From positions 8,941,950 through 9,005,949 of the forward strand of contig CM028893.1 of NCBI GenBank assembly GCA_016801885.1: a stretch of 64,000 nucleotides of DNA, in the 5' to 3' direction. Below, piece by piece: positions 1 to 11,426 of the stretch. Both the position numbers and the translations under genes were made by a program. The notes beneath the pieces are model-generated. The model worked only from the letters and a program-made list of their open reading frames with translations, was not told the origin of the DNA and searched no databases. Source of the DNA: Toxotes chatareus. Lineage: Eukaryota; Chordata; Actinopteri; Toxotidae. The first letter of the stretch is position 1. Every line of letters begins with the position of its first letter.

Positions 1-6
1 TTTCAG

Positions 7-784
7 GTGCAAACAATGGCAGGTGTAAGGAAAAGTTACCCGGTCGAGACGTCACATTTTACAGGTGAGGTTCTCAGACCTGGTGCTCTTGAATGCTTTT
101 GTTTGTTTGCAAAGTGTATGTTCCACATGACAGTTCCATTTTCCTAAGCTTGGCTTTTCTTTCAGCAGCCGTCTTGCATTCACATGCTGTGTAGTAAGGA
201 AATAAAACCCAAAGACAAACATCAATTTAAATATTTAGGTTATGTTTTTGAAAATGTCTGGCAGCAATCCGACAGTGTTTGATTTGTAGTTAATGGGCTA
301 AAATTAAAAAGGAAGTTCATAAACTGCGTGCAGATATAACCGGTGCACTTTTTGCTGATAGCATCTGACCACATGGACGTTATTTTTTCTGCCAAATGCA
401 AACTGCCTGAATGAGAGAACGAGAGTGTGTCTCCTTGGTCTAACTTCCTCTTTACACATCTCTGTTTGGTTTGCAGATGCAGAAAAAATGGAAATCAGCC
501 TGTCTATGCTGTGCTCGTCCTCTGAAACCCTCAGATGTGCTAATGTGGACACAAAGAAAACTGTATTCAGTGGGGTATGTCAGTCACAATATGGGCAAAA
601 CACATGGTTTGGGAAGTAAACCCACAGGTGATGTTTTTGAGTTTTGTAAAACAGACAAGCAGCAGTTATTGAAAACTGTCTTTTCTGTGCTCTGTTGCAG
701 CTAATGGCATATTTCGAATCACGGTTGGGGGACAGTATTTTCTGGAGACTCCAGAAGAAAGAGAGTGAGAAGTCTGCAACCTAA
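7..784 (+). CDS. Unrecognised gene, last three exons (possibly complete, 76 aa)
   Basis: Three exons join in frame: 7-64, 477-574 and 701-784, each bounded by good signals (tttcag / acag|gtgagg; ttgcag / ggg|gtatgt; ttgcag). Starting from the ATG at 16-18, which lies in a fair context (acaATGg), the product has 76 residues and ends ..KKESEKSAT before TAA. The ATG may be internal, because exon 7-64 also has an acceptor at its left edge and the gene could begin outside the window. The C-terminal part reads LMAYFESRLGDSIFWRLQKK, which looks amphipathic. I see no signal peptide, membrane segment or known motif and do not recognise the family. The phase closure (49 nt + 98 nt + 84 nt) supports a real spliced gene. 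It is followed by a poly(A) signal at 1044. Confidence 0.5.
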
Positions 785-1043
785 CGTGTTTGTCTAGTTT
801 TTATTGGTATTAGTGAAGGTATTTTAGACGTAAGTGTTTTCTGTCTCAGACACGTTATTGTTAAATGCTTTTGCATTGTCCTGCTGCCCAGAAAATTATT
901 TTACACACACACACTGTTTATTCCAATTTTACAGGTTCACTCAATCACAAGACAATATTTACAATCAACTCTTCTTAAAAAGTATGAAGCAGTTGTGAAG
1001 ACTTTTTTTTTCTCTTGGCCAAAGTTTAAAATCACTGTAAAAG

Positions 1044-1049
1044 AATAAA
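1044..1049 (+). terminator. Poly(A) signal of the leftmost gene
   Basis: AATAAA lies about 260 nt after the TAA of the small three-exon gene, in AT-rich sequence that fits a short 3' UTR (785 to about 1070). Confidence 0.45.
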
Positions 1050-1069
1050 TTCAGCTTCTGTCCATGATG

Positions 1070-1798
1070 ACGGTGTACACTCTGTCCTTTTCTTCTTTTT
1101 TTCATTCCCAAAAATATAATTGATAATGAGCCGAATCCTTCAGTTTCTAAACTTCAGTTTGCTTCAATTAAGATTAAAATTTTAACCAGAACAGACAAAA
1201 GGAAAAAAAAGTTGTTCAATCCTCCCTTTTCCAAATGACAACTCTTTAACAGACTGAGATCAATAAACATACTTTTTTTTTCACCATTTATCAACAGCAA
1301 ACAAACTTTATTGTTCCTCAAAGTGAGAATCACTGTTGATAATGAGGAGATAGGTCAGTCAGTAGATCAGTAGATAAGCAGCAGATAGATCAGGTCAGGG
1401 GATAAACACACTGTGGAGGAGCGCAACTAAACAAGAACAGGACAGCGACAAAGCTGTCTCTGGTGTCTGGTTCAGGTTTGGGCCCGCTGAATATAACATA
1501 TAACATACAAACATAACACCTCCAGGGTCTGAGATGGTGCTGTTATGAATAGTTACTGCATATGTAAGCTGCTAGTGCTCTACACACCCAGCCAGCTTCC
1601 TCTGCTAAAAGTTTTTTAGGGCTCAATACTTGACTTTTTGAGCTCTCGCGCTGAAGAGAGCGGAGGAAATATGAGGAAGAGGCGGAGTGGTCACATTTTG
1701 TTCGGCTAAATGTGTGAACACGAGAAATTGTTTGAATTACGAGTCAACAGGTTTTAGAAACAGTTGAAGTAAAAGGACAAAGAGCGTCGAGCTCCAGC
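1070..1798 (+). promoter_or_regulatory. Intergenic stretch and 5' UTR/promoter of the lectin gene
   Basis: No coding exon is visible between the poly(A) signal at 1044 and the lectin start codon at 1799. The first part is AT-rich. The part from about 1620 to 1798 is less AT-rich and probably contains the transcription start and 5' UTR. No convincing TATA box was found. Confidence 0.3.
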
Positions 1799-4012
1799 AT
1801 GGATCCATCTCTGAGACACACGGATGAACATATGAAGAGGGAAACTACTGCAGGTTCGTTACTAAGAGAATAGAGTAAACAAAGTGTACGTTTATAAGAA
1901 GAGTTTGCACAAAAAGGTAGGACTTTAATTTTTTTTCTCTCTTGTCTTATACTGTTGTGCTTTTCAGTGCTTTGTGTTTCATCCCAAATACGTCACCTGA
2001 TTTTACAGTTAATTCAGAACAAATCTACAGTTTTTCTGCTTTCAAAGTCCAAGTTTTTTTTTTTGTTTTGTTTTTTTCCTGTTCTTAGAAAGTTTCTCAG
2101 TCTTATCTTAATGAGTGTCAAAGGCCTAAAGGTGACACGGTGCATGTGCTGTACAGACAAGTAAACATATGAGAAGCCCTTATAGCAGTGAATTATCTCT
2201 TTAAGTCTTTGGCTATCACTTTATTGCACTTTAAATCTCTCCATTTGCAGAATTTAGATAATACATCATGATGGCATGATTTTAAAGAGCCAGTACCGAA
2301 CTTCTGTAAAGTGGAAGTACAAAAAGATTCTGCTGCGATCACAGATACTTTATCATGACTATTATTTCTTTCTTTTTTTTTTCTAACCATCACAGATGCT
2401 GGATCCTGTCAAATTTGTCATGTGATAGCTGGAGTGGCTGTTGCCACGGCAACGGTAATCGTCTTGGGTGGACTCCTTTTGTCCTTTGTGTTATTTGGTG
2501 AGCATGAATATAAAATAGAAAGCGTACATGCCTATAAATGTTGTGTTTGATGTACGGTACAAATAGGTTCTATGATTGAGTGTAACCAAGTCTGGTATCC
2601 TGCACCTGAATTAAAATGGACCTTCAATCTGAGAGTGCCTCACACTCACATCAAGTTATTGACAGCAGGACCAGAAGTGGATCCGGAGTCCAACGCTTCA
2701 GTAAAGGAGCTGATGGGGCGACTGCAGCAGTGTCAGAATGAGCGACATGATCTGAACCTGATGCTCCACACGGTCACTCAAGGTGATTCACATTTTCCTC
2801 TCTGATACAAAACACCTGACGTCCTGCAAATGTGATGTCTCAGAAAGGACTGTTTGCTTGCATCAACCATTTTCTGTATATATGTTTTGAGATAAAGTGA
2901 AATTTAGTCTCATAAACTTACGTTACCTGCTGTGTGTAGACTCCAGATGCAGGTTGTGTCCAGGCGGCTGGTTGTGGTGGAGGGGTAACTGCTACTTCTT
3001 CTCGGTGGGACTTCAGGAAAATCGTCGGTGGAATGAGAGCGCTGAGTTTTGTCAGGAACACAACAGCAGTCTGGCTGTGATCAAAGACTCTGCAGAGATG
3101 GTAACTGTGCATAGTGGGAGAGGATGCACTTAAGTGTAGTAAACACCACCTTAGTAGAAGCCAAGTCAAGGCCAAAGAGGAATGTATGTTTTTCAAAATG
3201 TAGAGAGTTTCACACTGAGTTTCAGAGGTGTAGATTTCTCTCCAGGAGCTCTGTGGTAAACCCACAAATGTACAGTTTTTAGCATCATTATACTCTATAG
3301 GTTTAACCCTTTAAGTGTGATTTGTTAGTTGCTAGGCAGACGTGGCAGACAGTCAGCATGCAGTGAAGCATTTTGGATATAATGTCCTCTAAATGTTGCT
3401 TTCGTCCTCAGGAATTTATCCAAGCTGTGATGAGGAAGTTCCCCCAGTTTCCCTTTCTGTGGGTGGGACTGACAGACTCCAAGCAGGAGGGTCAGTGGCT
3501 GTGGGGGGACGGGATGGACATCCAGCACTACATGCCGTGAGTCACAGTTCAAACTTTGTTCAAACAAAATGTGCTTATTTAATTGACTAAGTGATCAATA
3601 AATGCAAAAAAAAGAACACACAAAAATCCTAATATTTCAGTTCAGTTTGTTTTTATTAAAATGACATAGTACATATATACTGTACATCCATATACATATA
3701 TACATATATATTAACATGCTCACAAATACAGCTGTGATCAAGCTAATCGAAGTATTCCATAAATTAATCAGCACTTATTCTAAATATGTTAATACAGATC
3801 AATTCTATTTGGATTAGAAAGCCGAGGTTCTGTCAGGTCAGGTGGGCTTTCCTCTCTTATTTCCTGTGTGTGTGTCTGTGTCTGTGTGTTAAAGGGTAAC
3901 GGTGGACTGGGATGCTGATTACAGGGACTGTGCAGACCTGAGAGGAGGTGGAAGACTCTTCGCTGCAGACTGTGAGGCGTATGGACCCTGGGCTTGTAAG
4001 AAAGAGTCCTGA
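1799..4012 (+). CDS. Type II membrane C-type lectin-like receptor, 224 aa
   Basis: Six exons join in phase: 1799-1853, 2396-2497, 2669-2782, 2940-3100, 3412-3536 and 3895-4012 (675 nt). Exon 1 gives a short cytoplasmic tail without an ITIM-type tyrosine motif. Exon 2 encodes a single hydrophobic membrane segment (about residues 25-52, ..IAGVAVATATVIVLGG..). Exon 3 is a short stalk with one N-glycosylation site (NAS). Exons 4-6 form the C-type lectin domain, with GNCYFFS, an AEFC cysteine, WVGLTDS, RDC, ADC and a terminal WACKK. The layout matches CD209/asialoglycoprotein receptor/CLEC-type receptors. The EPN or QPD loop and the WND motif used for calcium and sugar binding are both absent, so a protein ligand is more likely; that is inference. 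The exact subfamily cannot be named from sequence alone. Confidence 0.85.
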
Positions 4013-4290
4013 CAGGCTGCACACACACACACGCTTTACATTTCTTTATTTACAATGTGCCAGCAAAAGACTGATGTTTTCCACCTTTTTTTATACCTGA
4101 CATACAGGTTTAAAAAAAAGTCTAAAATAAGTATAAAAGACAACATGCATGTATATAAAATATTTATCATGTGGATATTTGAAAGTGCAAGTATGTTTGT
4201 AGATGAGTGTGTTTACACTTTCATGTATACATGTAAATGTTGTAGAAATTAAACTCAGCCTCGCTGATTCTTTAAAATTCAATTCTTTAA

Positions 4291-4296
4291 AATAAA
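4291..4296 (+). terminator. Poly(A) signal of the lectin gene
   Basis: AATAAA is 279 nt after the TGA at 4010-4012, which gives a 3' UTR of about 300 nt. The next gene lies on the opposite strand and ends at 4648, so the two genes converge with only about 0.35 kb between them. Confidence 0.5.
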
Positions 4297-4647
4297 TAAT
4301 TTTATATGTGCTCAGAGTGGAGTTTATACAGTTTGTGATTTTCACGGTTCGATAAAAATCAGCATTTGTAACACTGATGTTTGTTTTTTTTTTTTTTTAG
4401 AGTGCGTTTTGTGTTGGTAATATCATTAGCACTTTGATACAGTTCAGTCTTTATCCATGTGTCAATGCTTAAGAGATTTTAAATTCAACTTAAGGAGAGA
4501 AATTTAGATGAAGAGAAACATTCTAAATATTCTGTTTTGAAAGTGAAGTTTAAATGTAAGTGGTGAGTCTTCTTTTCAGTTTTAACTTCATTTCCTTAAA
4601 CTGAATTCTTTCAAGCATCCAATTAAAGTTACTAAGGTCCATCTCTC

Positions 4648-7600
4648 TCAGTTTACTGAGATTTTGTGTGGTGGGATGATTCTCATGAGTGTGCGACCAT
4701 CCAGCGGGGCGAACAGAGGGTACAGCTTCCCTTTGAAGGTTCCAGTGAAGGTGTAGATGTGGGACTTTGTTTCTGCGTTGTAGAAGGAGATCTGACCTTC
4801 TTCGTAGTCTAAGTAGATCCCCATACGTCGAGGCACGAGGCCGACCGGAAGCGGCACCTCTGGCTTAGCGCAGGCGTAGAACTGGTGAGTGCTGCGCCAC
4901 AGGGCCCAGTAGCCGTGCTTTGGGGTCATGGGGAATCGCCCCTGCCGCTTGGAGTCGGCAGTGGTCAGTCCAACGCGCCAGTAGCCATTGTTGGCTATGT
5001 CTACCTCCCAGTAGTGGCGGCCGCTGCTGTAGCCCTCCCAACCCAGCACGCAAGGCCAGCCGTCGAAGCGCTGGGAGCTGTAAGGTACTTTGGATTCTGA
5101 GAGGCCTTCCTGGACCATGCGCTGGTCGTCTGAGAGCTGCAGCCAGGAGTGGCTGGTCATGGGGTCGAGAATCACATCAGCTGTTAGGAAAAATAAGATA
5201 AATTAGCTTCTTATACTGTAAATGTTGCTGTTTTTTTGGTTGTTATGTGAGATGAAACAAACATTTAGTGTTCTCACCTGATGCACTGCAAATCCAGCTC
5301 CAAACTAAAAATAGAGAAAACAGACAAGATATTATAGCTACAGTGGATAAACAAGGAAATGATTATTATATGTGGTCTAAATTAGTGATTCCCTGAAATG
5401 CAAAACCGTACTGGTTTCAAAATGCACACCTGAGTTGGGGATGTATCTTGGAATTCCTGCTTTCCAGGTCCTTTGCTTTGCCAGTAACCATAACTGTGGA
5501 ATCATCTTCTGAAAAGATGAAATGAAAACATGTTTAAAACGAGCAATATATATATTTTTTTTTATTTGATTTGTCTCCATTTCCTTATGAAAGTGTGGTT
5601 TCAGTAAATCGCTGATCCTTGTGTGAACCTTCAAGAAGACTTCTCAGACAGTTGGCGCACAGCTAAGCTGCTGGCTGATTTCTGTTGCTTTTATAATGGC
5701 AATAATGTCAAACACAAGGTTCATGGCGCCATTTTTTTGGAAGTCGGTTAACAGTAGGTTTACGCCTCAAAAGGTTACAACTGTGTCTGGATCTAACTGC
5801 AGGGCGTCAAGTATTAATGTCAAACTGAAAATGAAATGAAATAAAGCACAACCACAGAATATTCCTTCAAACGTAAATCAGTAACTATGCTATGTATGCT
5901 GTACCATCATCTGTAAATCTGATTACATTATATCTGCAGAGTCAAGGACTGTTGGGTGCTATCAGGGCAGAGGCAGATCATGGTCATATAATCACAGAGT
6001 TCATTTATTGAGCAGCAGCACTGATACAAAGAGCAGGGTTCACTCGTATCAACAAGTTACATAAAGTCATTTCGTGACTAGGTCATGTCTAAACTGCGTG
6101 GCATCAAACAACGGCCTGGTTTTGATTTTGAGCTCAGGCCAATTCTGTGTATTACAGCTCTAACAATGGTTTATATGTGCACTATAAGATCAATTCAACT
6201 GTTTATCTTTGAATTCAGGTAGATTCCACCTAAAGGAACCTAGTTTTTTTTAATACTGTTTCATGCTCAAACCTATTTCTTTTTAGACAGGAAGTAAGAT
6301 CGTTCGTTTGTGGGACTAGCTGCTCACCGTGCTGTCTTCCTTGAGCAGGGACCAGGTGATGAACTCCAGCAGAGGCAGCAGGTTGACCAGCCGCTTCTTC
6401 TTCAGGCCCAGCAGCCGCAACACTTTGCCCAGCTCGTCGCTCTGCACGCCACAACTCTGCAAACGTAAACACCACTCGTTTTAGGTGCAAGATTTGGCAC
6501 TGTTTTCTTCAAGAAACACAATTTTCTTTCATGTGCTATAAATTCTGCTCTCTCTCCAAGTTTGATGCCAAACACACAAAGGGTTCACGATTTGTAGGGT
6601 TCCACAGGTTTTTTTGGTTTTAGGTTCAGGTCTCCTCACCTCAGTGGCTTTCTGCAGCTCCTTTGCCCACTCCATCATCCTCAGTTGTGCTTCCTCACTG
6701 GCATCATTGTTTTCTTTATTTTCATGGTCTTGACCCTCATGTGCCCAGGGGGTTTCCTTCAGGAGCTGAGGACACAAAATCAGTGAATTAAGATTGATAT
6801 ATTTGCTATTTGTTCACACACTGCACATCCATCACATGTCGTTTAGTGTGTGTACTGACCTTGTCGACATGATGGAGCTCGTCGGCCCACTCCAGGATCA
6901 GTTTCCTGCTCTCCTCAAGACTGCGCTCGGTACGCCGGTCTGAGCTCTGGGCCTCTTTCTTGCTGGTGCCTTCCTCTGGATCACTTCCACCCTGCTAAAG
7001 CACAAGACCACAGTCTGTCAGACGATGTCACACACTCTTAAAAGCATCATGCTGAGTTACTGTGACATTAAGACAAACGACAACTGCTCACGTTGACAGA
7101 AATGTGAGTTTTAAGGCCAAAGCTCAGGAAATTCGGACACAGGCTGTTTGTGGTTACGTCTCCTGATGTTTCTGAGATCAGCTGCAGCTGATTTACAGGT
7201 TAAACCTGCTTTAAAACGGGGGCACATATGGGAAGTTTTACATTTACAGATGTCATAAGCACCAGGTTGAAGTCATATGGGGCCCTTGTAAAAAGTACAT
7301 CATGTCTTACTGTATGTATGACCCCCACCCTGCATGTCCCACCCCTTTGTTACAGTGCAGTGGGGCAGAAGTTCACACAGCCAGGTTGTAAAACAGTCAG
7401 TATACGTGTCCTGTCAGCATCCACCCACCCAGTGAACGAGCAAAGGAATCGTTTCCCGAGGCAACGCTTATCTAATTTGTGCGTTCATAAATGGTGGTTC
7501 ACATGAACTCATTACGCACTAAATAAACCGTCGTATCTTAGGGGGGAAAAAAGCAATGAACTGTAAGTGTGGGTCTTAAAAAGCTTTATCTCCAGCTGTG

Positions 7601-8709
7601 AACCTTTAACAGATTGACATGATCCATCATGTAAACCTGTGACACCTTGTGTTATCCTTTTTCTTGACTCAATCACTCGGCTCTTATCTGTTTTTTTTAG
7701 TTGACTTTTCCCCTGAGTTGGCAAACAACTTACAAAAGCCTCTATATTAAAGGAAACCTGTTTAAAATGGGGCAAACAAACTTTTAATATCAGTACTTCC
7801 TTGTCTTGTTCCTTATGGCCCCACTTCACGTGTTAGACGTGCAGTGATGCACTTGTCCAAACTGAACTGACACTATAATACTGCTGCTGTGTGTGTGTCT
7901 GCTGAGCCACATTTTCCTTCCTTCTCTCAGGTCCTACCTTGCAGACTTGGTCCACTTGCTCTTTCCAGTGTTGGATGAACAGCACACACTCCTGCAGGCT
8001 GCGCAGATCCTTCAGGCCGTTCTGTCGAGGATGCTGCTGCAGGAAACACGACGGGTGCAATTTTAATAAAAGTTACACAGCCCAGAGGTGAGGTTTAACA
8101 AACTCATACATATTTAAAAATGATTTTAACAAAACAGAAGTCACTGACAAACACTCAATGGCAAAAAAAAAGAAATAAGAGTTCAAGAATGTGTGATGTA
8201 CCTGTGAGTTTTTGTTGGCGTTGTTGGGGTTGACAGGTCTGCTGGGGGCCGAGCTGTGTGCCTGGACGCTCTCCTCAGGCAGGGTCCAGCGTACGGCCCC
8301 AATGGAGCTGCTTTGGGTGGTGCTGCTGTCCTCCATCTTCAGCAGCGTGCTCACCTCTGTGGGGGGCAGGAGAAGACAGAGTGTTTTGAGTCACAGATAA
8401 CATGGATGCTCACGAGTCATGGGTAAAGGGAAGTTTGGCTTTTTTTTTGACAGAGGCAATAAATCAGTGAAACAGATTAATGCTACCAACGCTTTCAAAT
8501 AGCAATAAAATCAGCAAATTGGCCACAATCAAAGGCGTTATCAAGGTCAGAAATATCAACGTTTGATTGGATGCTGATCAAAGGTTATAAGTTGTCGAAT
8601 GTTCACATTGCAGGAAAAGTAGCAATTGAAGTGAATTAATAAAAATATATTAATTTATATATTGATAAAACCTACTTTTGTTAGCTTTCAGGATGCTCTT
8701 CATCTCCAT
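4648..8709 (-). CDS. PRY/SPRY (B30.2) domain protein with Trp-centred exon repeats, 437 aa
   Basis: Nine exons, in transcription order: 8676-8709, 8202-8356, 7938-8036, 6860-6991, 6640-6765, 6328-6456, 5430-5508, 5278-5304 (27-nt micro-exon) and 4648-5180. They total 1314 nt in one frame. The last exon is a full B30.2 domain: PRY part ADVILDPMTSHSWLQLSDD, then WPCVLGWEGYSSGRHYWEVD, YWRVGLTT and YPLFAPLDG, ending KISVN. B30.2 domains bind protein partners and are common in fish immune TRIM, butyrophilin and NLR proteins. No RING, B-box or NACHT is present. Exons 3-6 each begin and end in phase 0, and at least three carry a similar motif (S-L-x-E-x4-I-x2-W-x-E-x-V/L). I do not recognise a named orthologue. 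The start is the first ATG of a two-ATG pair in a short first coding exon. Confidence 0.75.
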
Positions 8710-8754
8710 GGTGGTGTCCTCACTCCTGAGAAGAGAAAATCACATGAAGTCCTT

Positions 8755-8990
8755 GAGTTATTGTAAAAATCCTCCTGTACAAGTAAAAGCCTCATACTGA
8801 AACTGTTGCTTAAGGAAAAACATAAGTGACATCGACAGAATGTATTTTGAGTATCAAAAGTAAAATGGCTGCTATGAATTTTATGCCATTAATTATGACA
8901 AAATTGGATTAATTTTACTGATGCATCATTTTACTCTTGTACTTGGTTGAGGTGGATCTGGCTTGAACTGTGTTATATACTGTTTAACAT
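8755..8990. mobile_element. Degenerate copy of a fish non-autonomous DNA element
   Basis: The phrases tgtacaagtaaaagcc, gagtatcaaaagtaaaa, actcttgtacttggttgaggtgg and tatatactgtttaa, in this order, resemble the interior of the short non-coding DNA transposon family ('agtggtggaagaagtactcagat...') that is abundant in percomorph fish. Both ends are decayed. It lies in intron or 5' flank of the SPRY gene. The assignment is from memory. Confidence 0.4.
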
Positions 8991-9427
8991 GTAGCAATAT
9001 ATCAAGATTCAATTAAGAATTACCTTCTGTTTGTCAAGAAAATTAAATTCAAATAAGTGAGAAAGTGTAAATATGAAACAGCCACAAAATGCTGAGAAAC
9101 ATAATACTGCTATAATCAATCTACAGAATGATACAGAAAATAGTTCAACAATGAAGTTCTTTGACTGTAAATGATTCATGTAATTGTGCTATATGACAAA
9201 CACTAAACCAGCAACAACGATGTGCAGCTCAGAAATTAGTTGGATACATTTTTAGAAAATCTGTAGATCACATGCAAAAAAAGAAAGAAATATACAGCGC
9301 TGAATATTCTTAAATTTGAGGAAATATCCAAAATTCTATATTCAGAAATCCAGTCATCTCACACAGACATTTACAGTCTCTCCTATATAACCTGTGCTGA
9401 TATTCTCAGAGTTCATCATGTCGTACC

Positions 9428-9650
9428 TTTTGTCTGAGGGAGCGGTGGTGCAGCTCTGCTGGTGGAGAAGACTGGACAGCCACTGCAGCAGATCCAGTCT
9501 ATTTGTTCCTGTCGCCGTCTCCCTGATCTTTGGACTCTTTTTACAGCCCCTGAGGGAGGGAAACTTTCTGCAGAGCTCACTGACACGAAATCCTCACACC
9601 TTCCCGGCAGCTGCTGGCACGTTCACCATGAGGGGCAGAAAGGCATGATT
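9428..9650 (-). other. Probable 5' UTR exon of the SPRY gene
   Basis: On the minus strand this GC-richer block, set in AT-rich surroundings, ends in a good splice donor (AAAAG|GTACGA) just right of 9427. That is about 0.7 kb upstream of the first coding exon. No long minus-strand frame is open. The right-hand limit (transcription start) is a guess. Confidence 0.35.
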
Positions 9651-9659
9651 CTTTATATC

Positions 9660-11080
9660 AGTGATAAGTGTCTGTGACGCACATGCGCTGATTTGGAAGC
9701 AGTGTTACTGTCACTATTATTACATTTATTAACAGGACTGTTGCTGTTAATCTCTGCTGGTGATCTACAAAGATCTTATAATAGATGGGATTATAATAGA
9801 CTTCAAAACATGTTAAAAGGTTAAATTAAATAATAATGAATTTTTAAAAAATTAACAAAAAAACAAATTTTCTTTTCTTACGTTAATATGAACTACACTT
9901 TTTACTTGAAATATTTCACTGTATCTACCATTGTGTTATGTGCATTTTAATGCCAGTGAAAATGAGAAATCTCTGCCTTCACACATATAATATTATATTA
10001 ATAATCTGAGATAACTGTTTACTGTAATCACTTATCTCTTCTCCTCAACATAAACTGTCAAAATAATAAAATGATAATAATAAAATAAAAAACAGATTTG
10101 GAGTTTGGCGACTGAGGGCTTTAGAGGGAGAAACTTTCACACTGGTATTGCTCTGTAGGTAAAAAGACAAAACCATAAAACCATCATAAAGCTTTGGCAC
10201 AGTCTTATGAGTAAATTAATATAAATGTACGTAGGTAAATGACGTGTGAAATGAGGCTTTAATGCTTTTACCCCTTATATTCCTTATTTCTCTTCCTTCT
10301 TGTTATGTAGCTTACAGTAATTCTGCTGACTGATATTTTGGCCAGGCCTTTATTTAAAAAGAAAGGAAGAAAGATTTCAAGATAAAAATTGTCCTAGTAA
10401 TAAAAATTGATGCACACACACTAAAGGTAGGCTGCAAACAACATGCTTGCCTAATGCTTGCAAAAAAAAAAAAAAATCAGAAATGACTCAGCTGAAATAT
10501 GGTTTTCTTGCCTGCAGTTACTTCCTGATAAAGAAGAAGAAGAGACGTCAAAGAAAAACACATCACATCTCTGTTCCTCCCAACATGTATCATCATCGCT
10601 CTGCCCCCTAAACCTGCCGTCATCAGCCTGACAGGCTGTACTTCACCTTACCTGACAGTAAATTTGACGTTCGTTCATGTGGACTGAACTTACTGTCAGT
10701 GGTGGAAGATGTATTTAGATCTTTTACTTAAGTATTTAATATGCAGCTGTCAGATAAATGTAGTGGAGTAGTAAGGACAATATTTCCCTTTAAAATATAG
10801 TGAAGTATCAAGGAGCACTAAAGGGCAGTACTCAAGTAAGATACCTTAAAAGTGCCCCTGAGTAAAAGCAATGATAACAATGTACCATGACCGTAACTTT
10901 ATCATACTGGGTTATTGTGTGCAGGTAACAGGCTATAGAGAGGGCATGAGTAATGTTACATAAAACACCACTGCCTATGGGCAGAGGCGTGGCTGAAAGT
11001 ATTGGCACATGTGAAAGCGAACCTGAAACCCCCCGGCACCGTGTGTTTACAGGAAAAAACAAACCACTTCCTCTGCAAGT
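9660..11080. other. Intergenic, AT-rich, between the SPRY gene and capg
   Basis: Apart from the element at 10697-10870, no exon, RNA gene or conserved motif is visible. Both neighbouring genes are on the minus strand, so this contains the capg 3' flank and the upstream region of the SPRY gene. Confidence 0.4.
10697..10870. mobile_element. Copy of the same fish non-autonomous DNA element
   Basis: It begins with the typical terminal sequence cagtggtggaagatgtattt, followed by tacttaagta, cagataaatgtagtggagta, tcaaggagcac and tactcaagtaagatacctta. This is the best-preserved copy in the window. The right terminus is not clear. Confidence 0.6.
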
Positions 11081-11097
11081 AGCAAGCAGTTTCAGAT

Positions 11098-11103
11098 TTA
11101 TTT
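11098..11103 (-). terminator. Poly(A) signal of capg
   Basis: AATAAA on the minus strand (TTTATT on the plus strand), 324 nt downstream of the capg stop codon. Confidence 0.5.
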
Positions 11104-11426
11104 TTCAAAGGCAGGCAAATCTGTGACACTAGAACAAATGTAAAAAAAAAAAAAAAAAAAATCAAACTCATTTACTTAAGGTTCTTTTTCTATCTCTATA
11201 CGCTGAACAGAAGGAACATGTTTGCATTTATAAAAGTGGCATCACATCTCTGATTCTACCAAAGGCCAAAAACAAACTACAGTGTGTTCTGTCAGCAAGG
11301 TACCTTACAAATACATATACATACAAGTAACTGTGTATATAAAAAAAATGAAATCCATTTTTGTATGAGATGCTGTCTGTTTTCAGATCCACAGCTTCTC
11401 CTCGAGTGCAGGGTTTGTCAATTGTT

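Noticed and set aside
4885..5201. Open plus-strand frames over the B30.2 exon.
   Set aside because: They are antisense to a complete, conserved domain and have no splice signals of their own.
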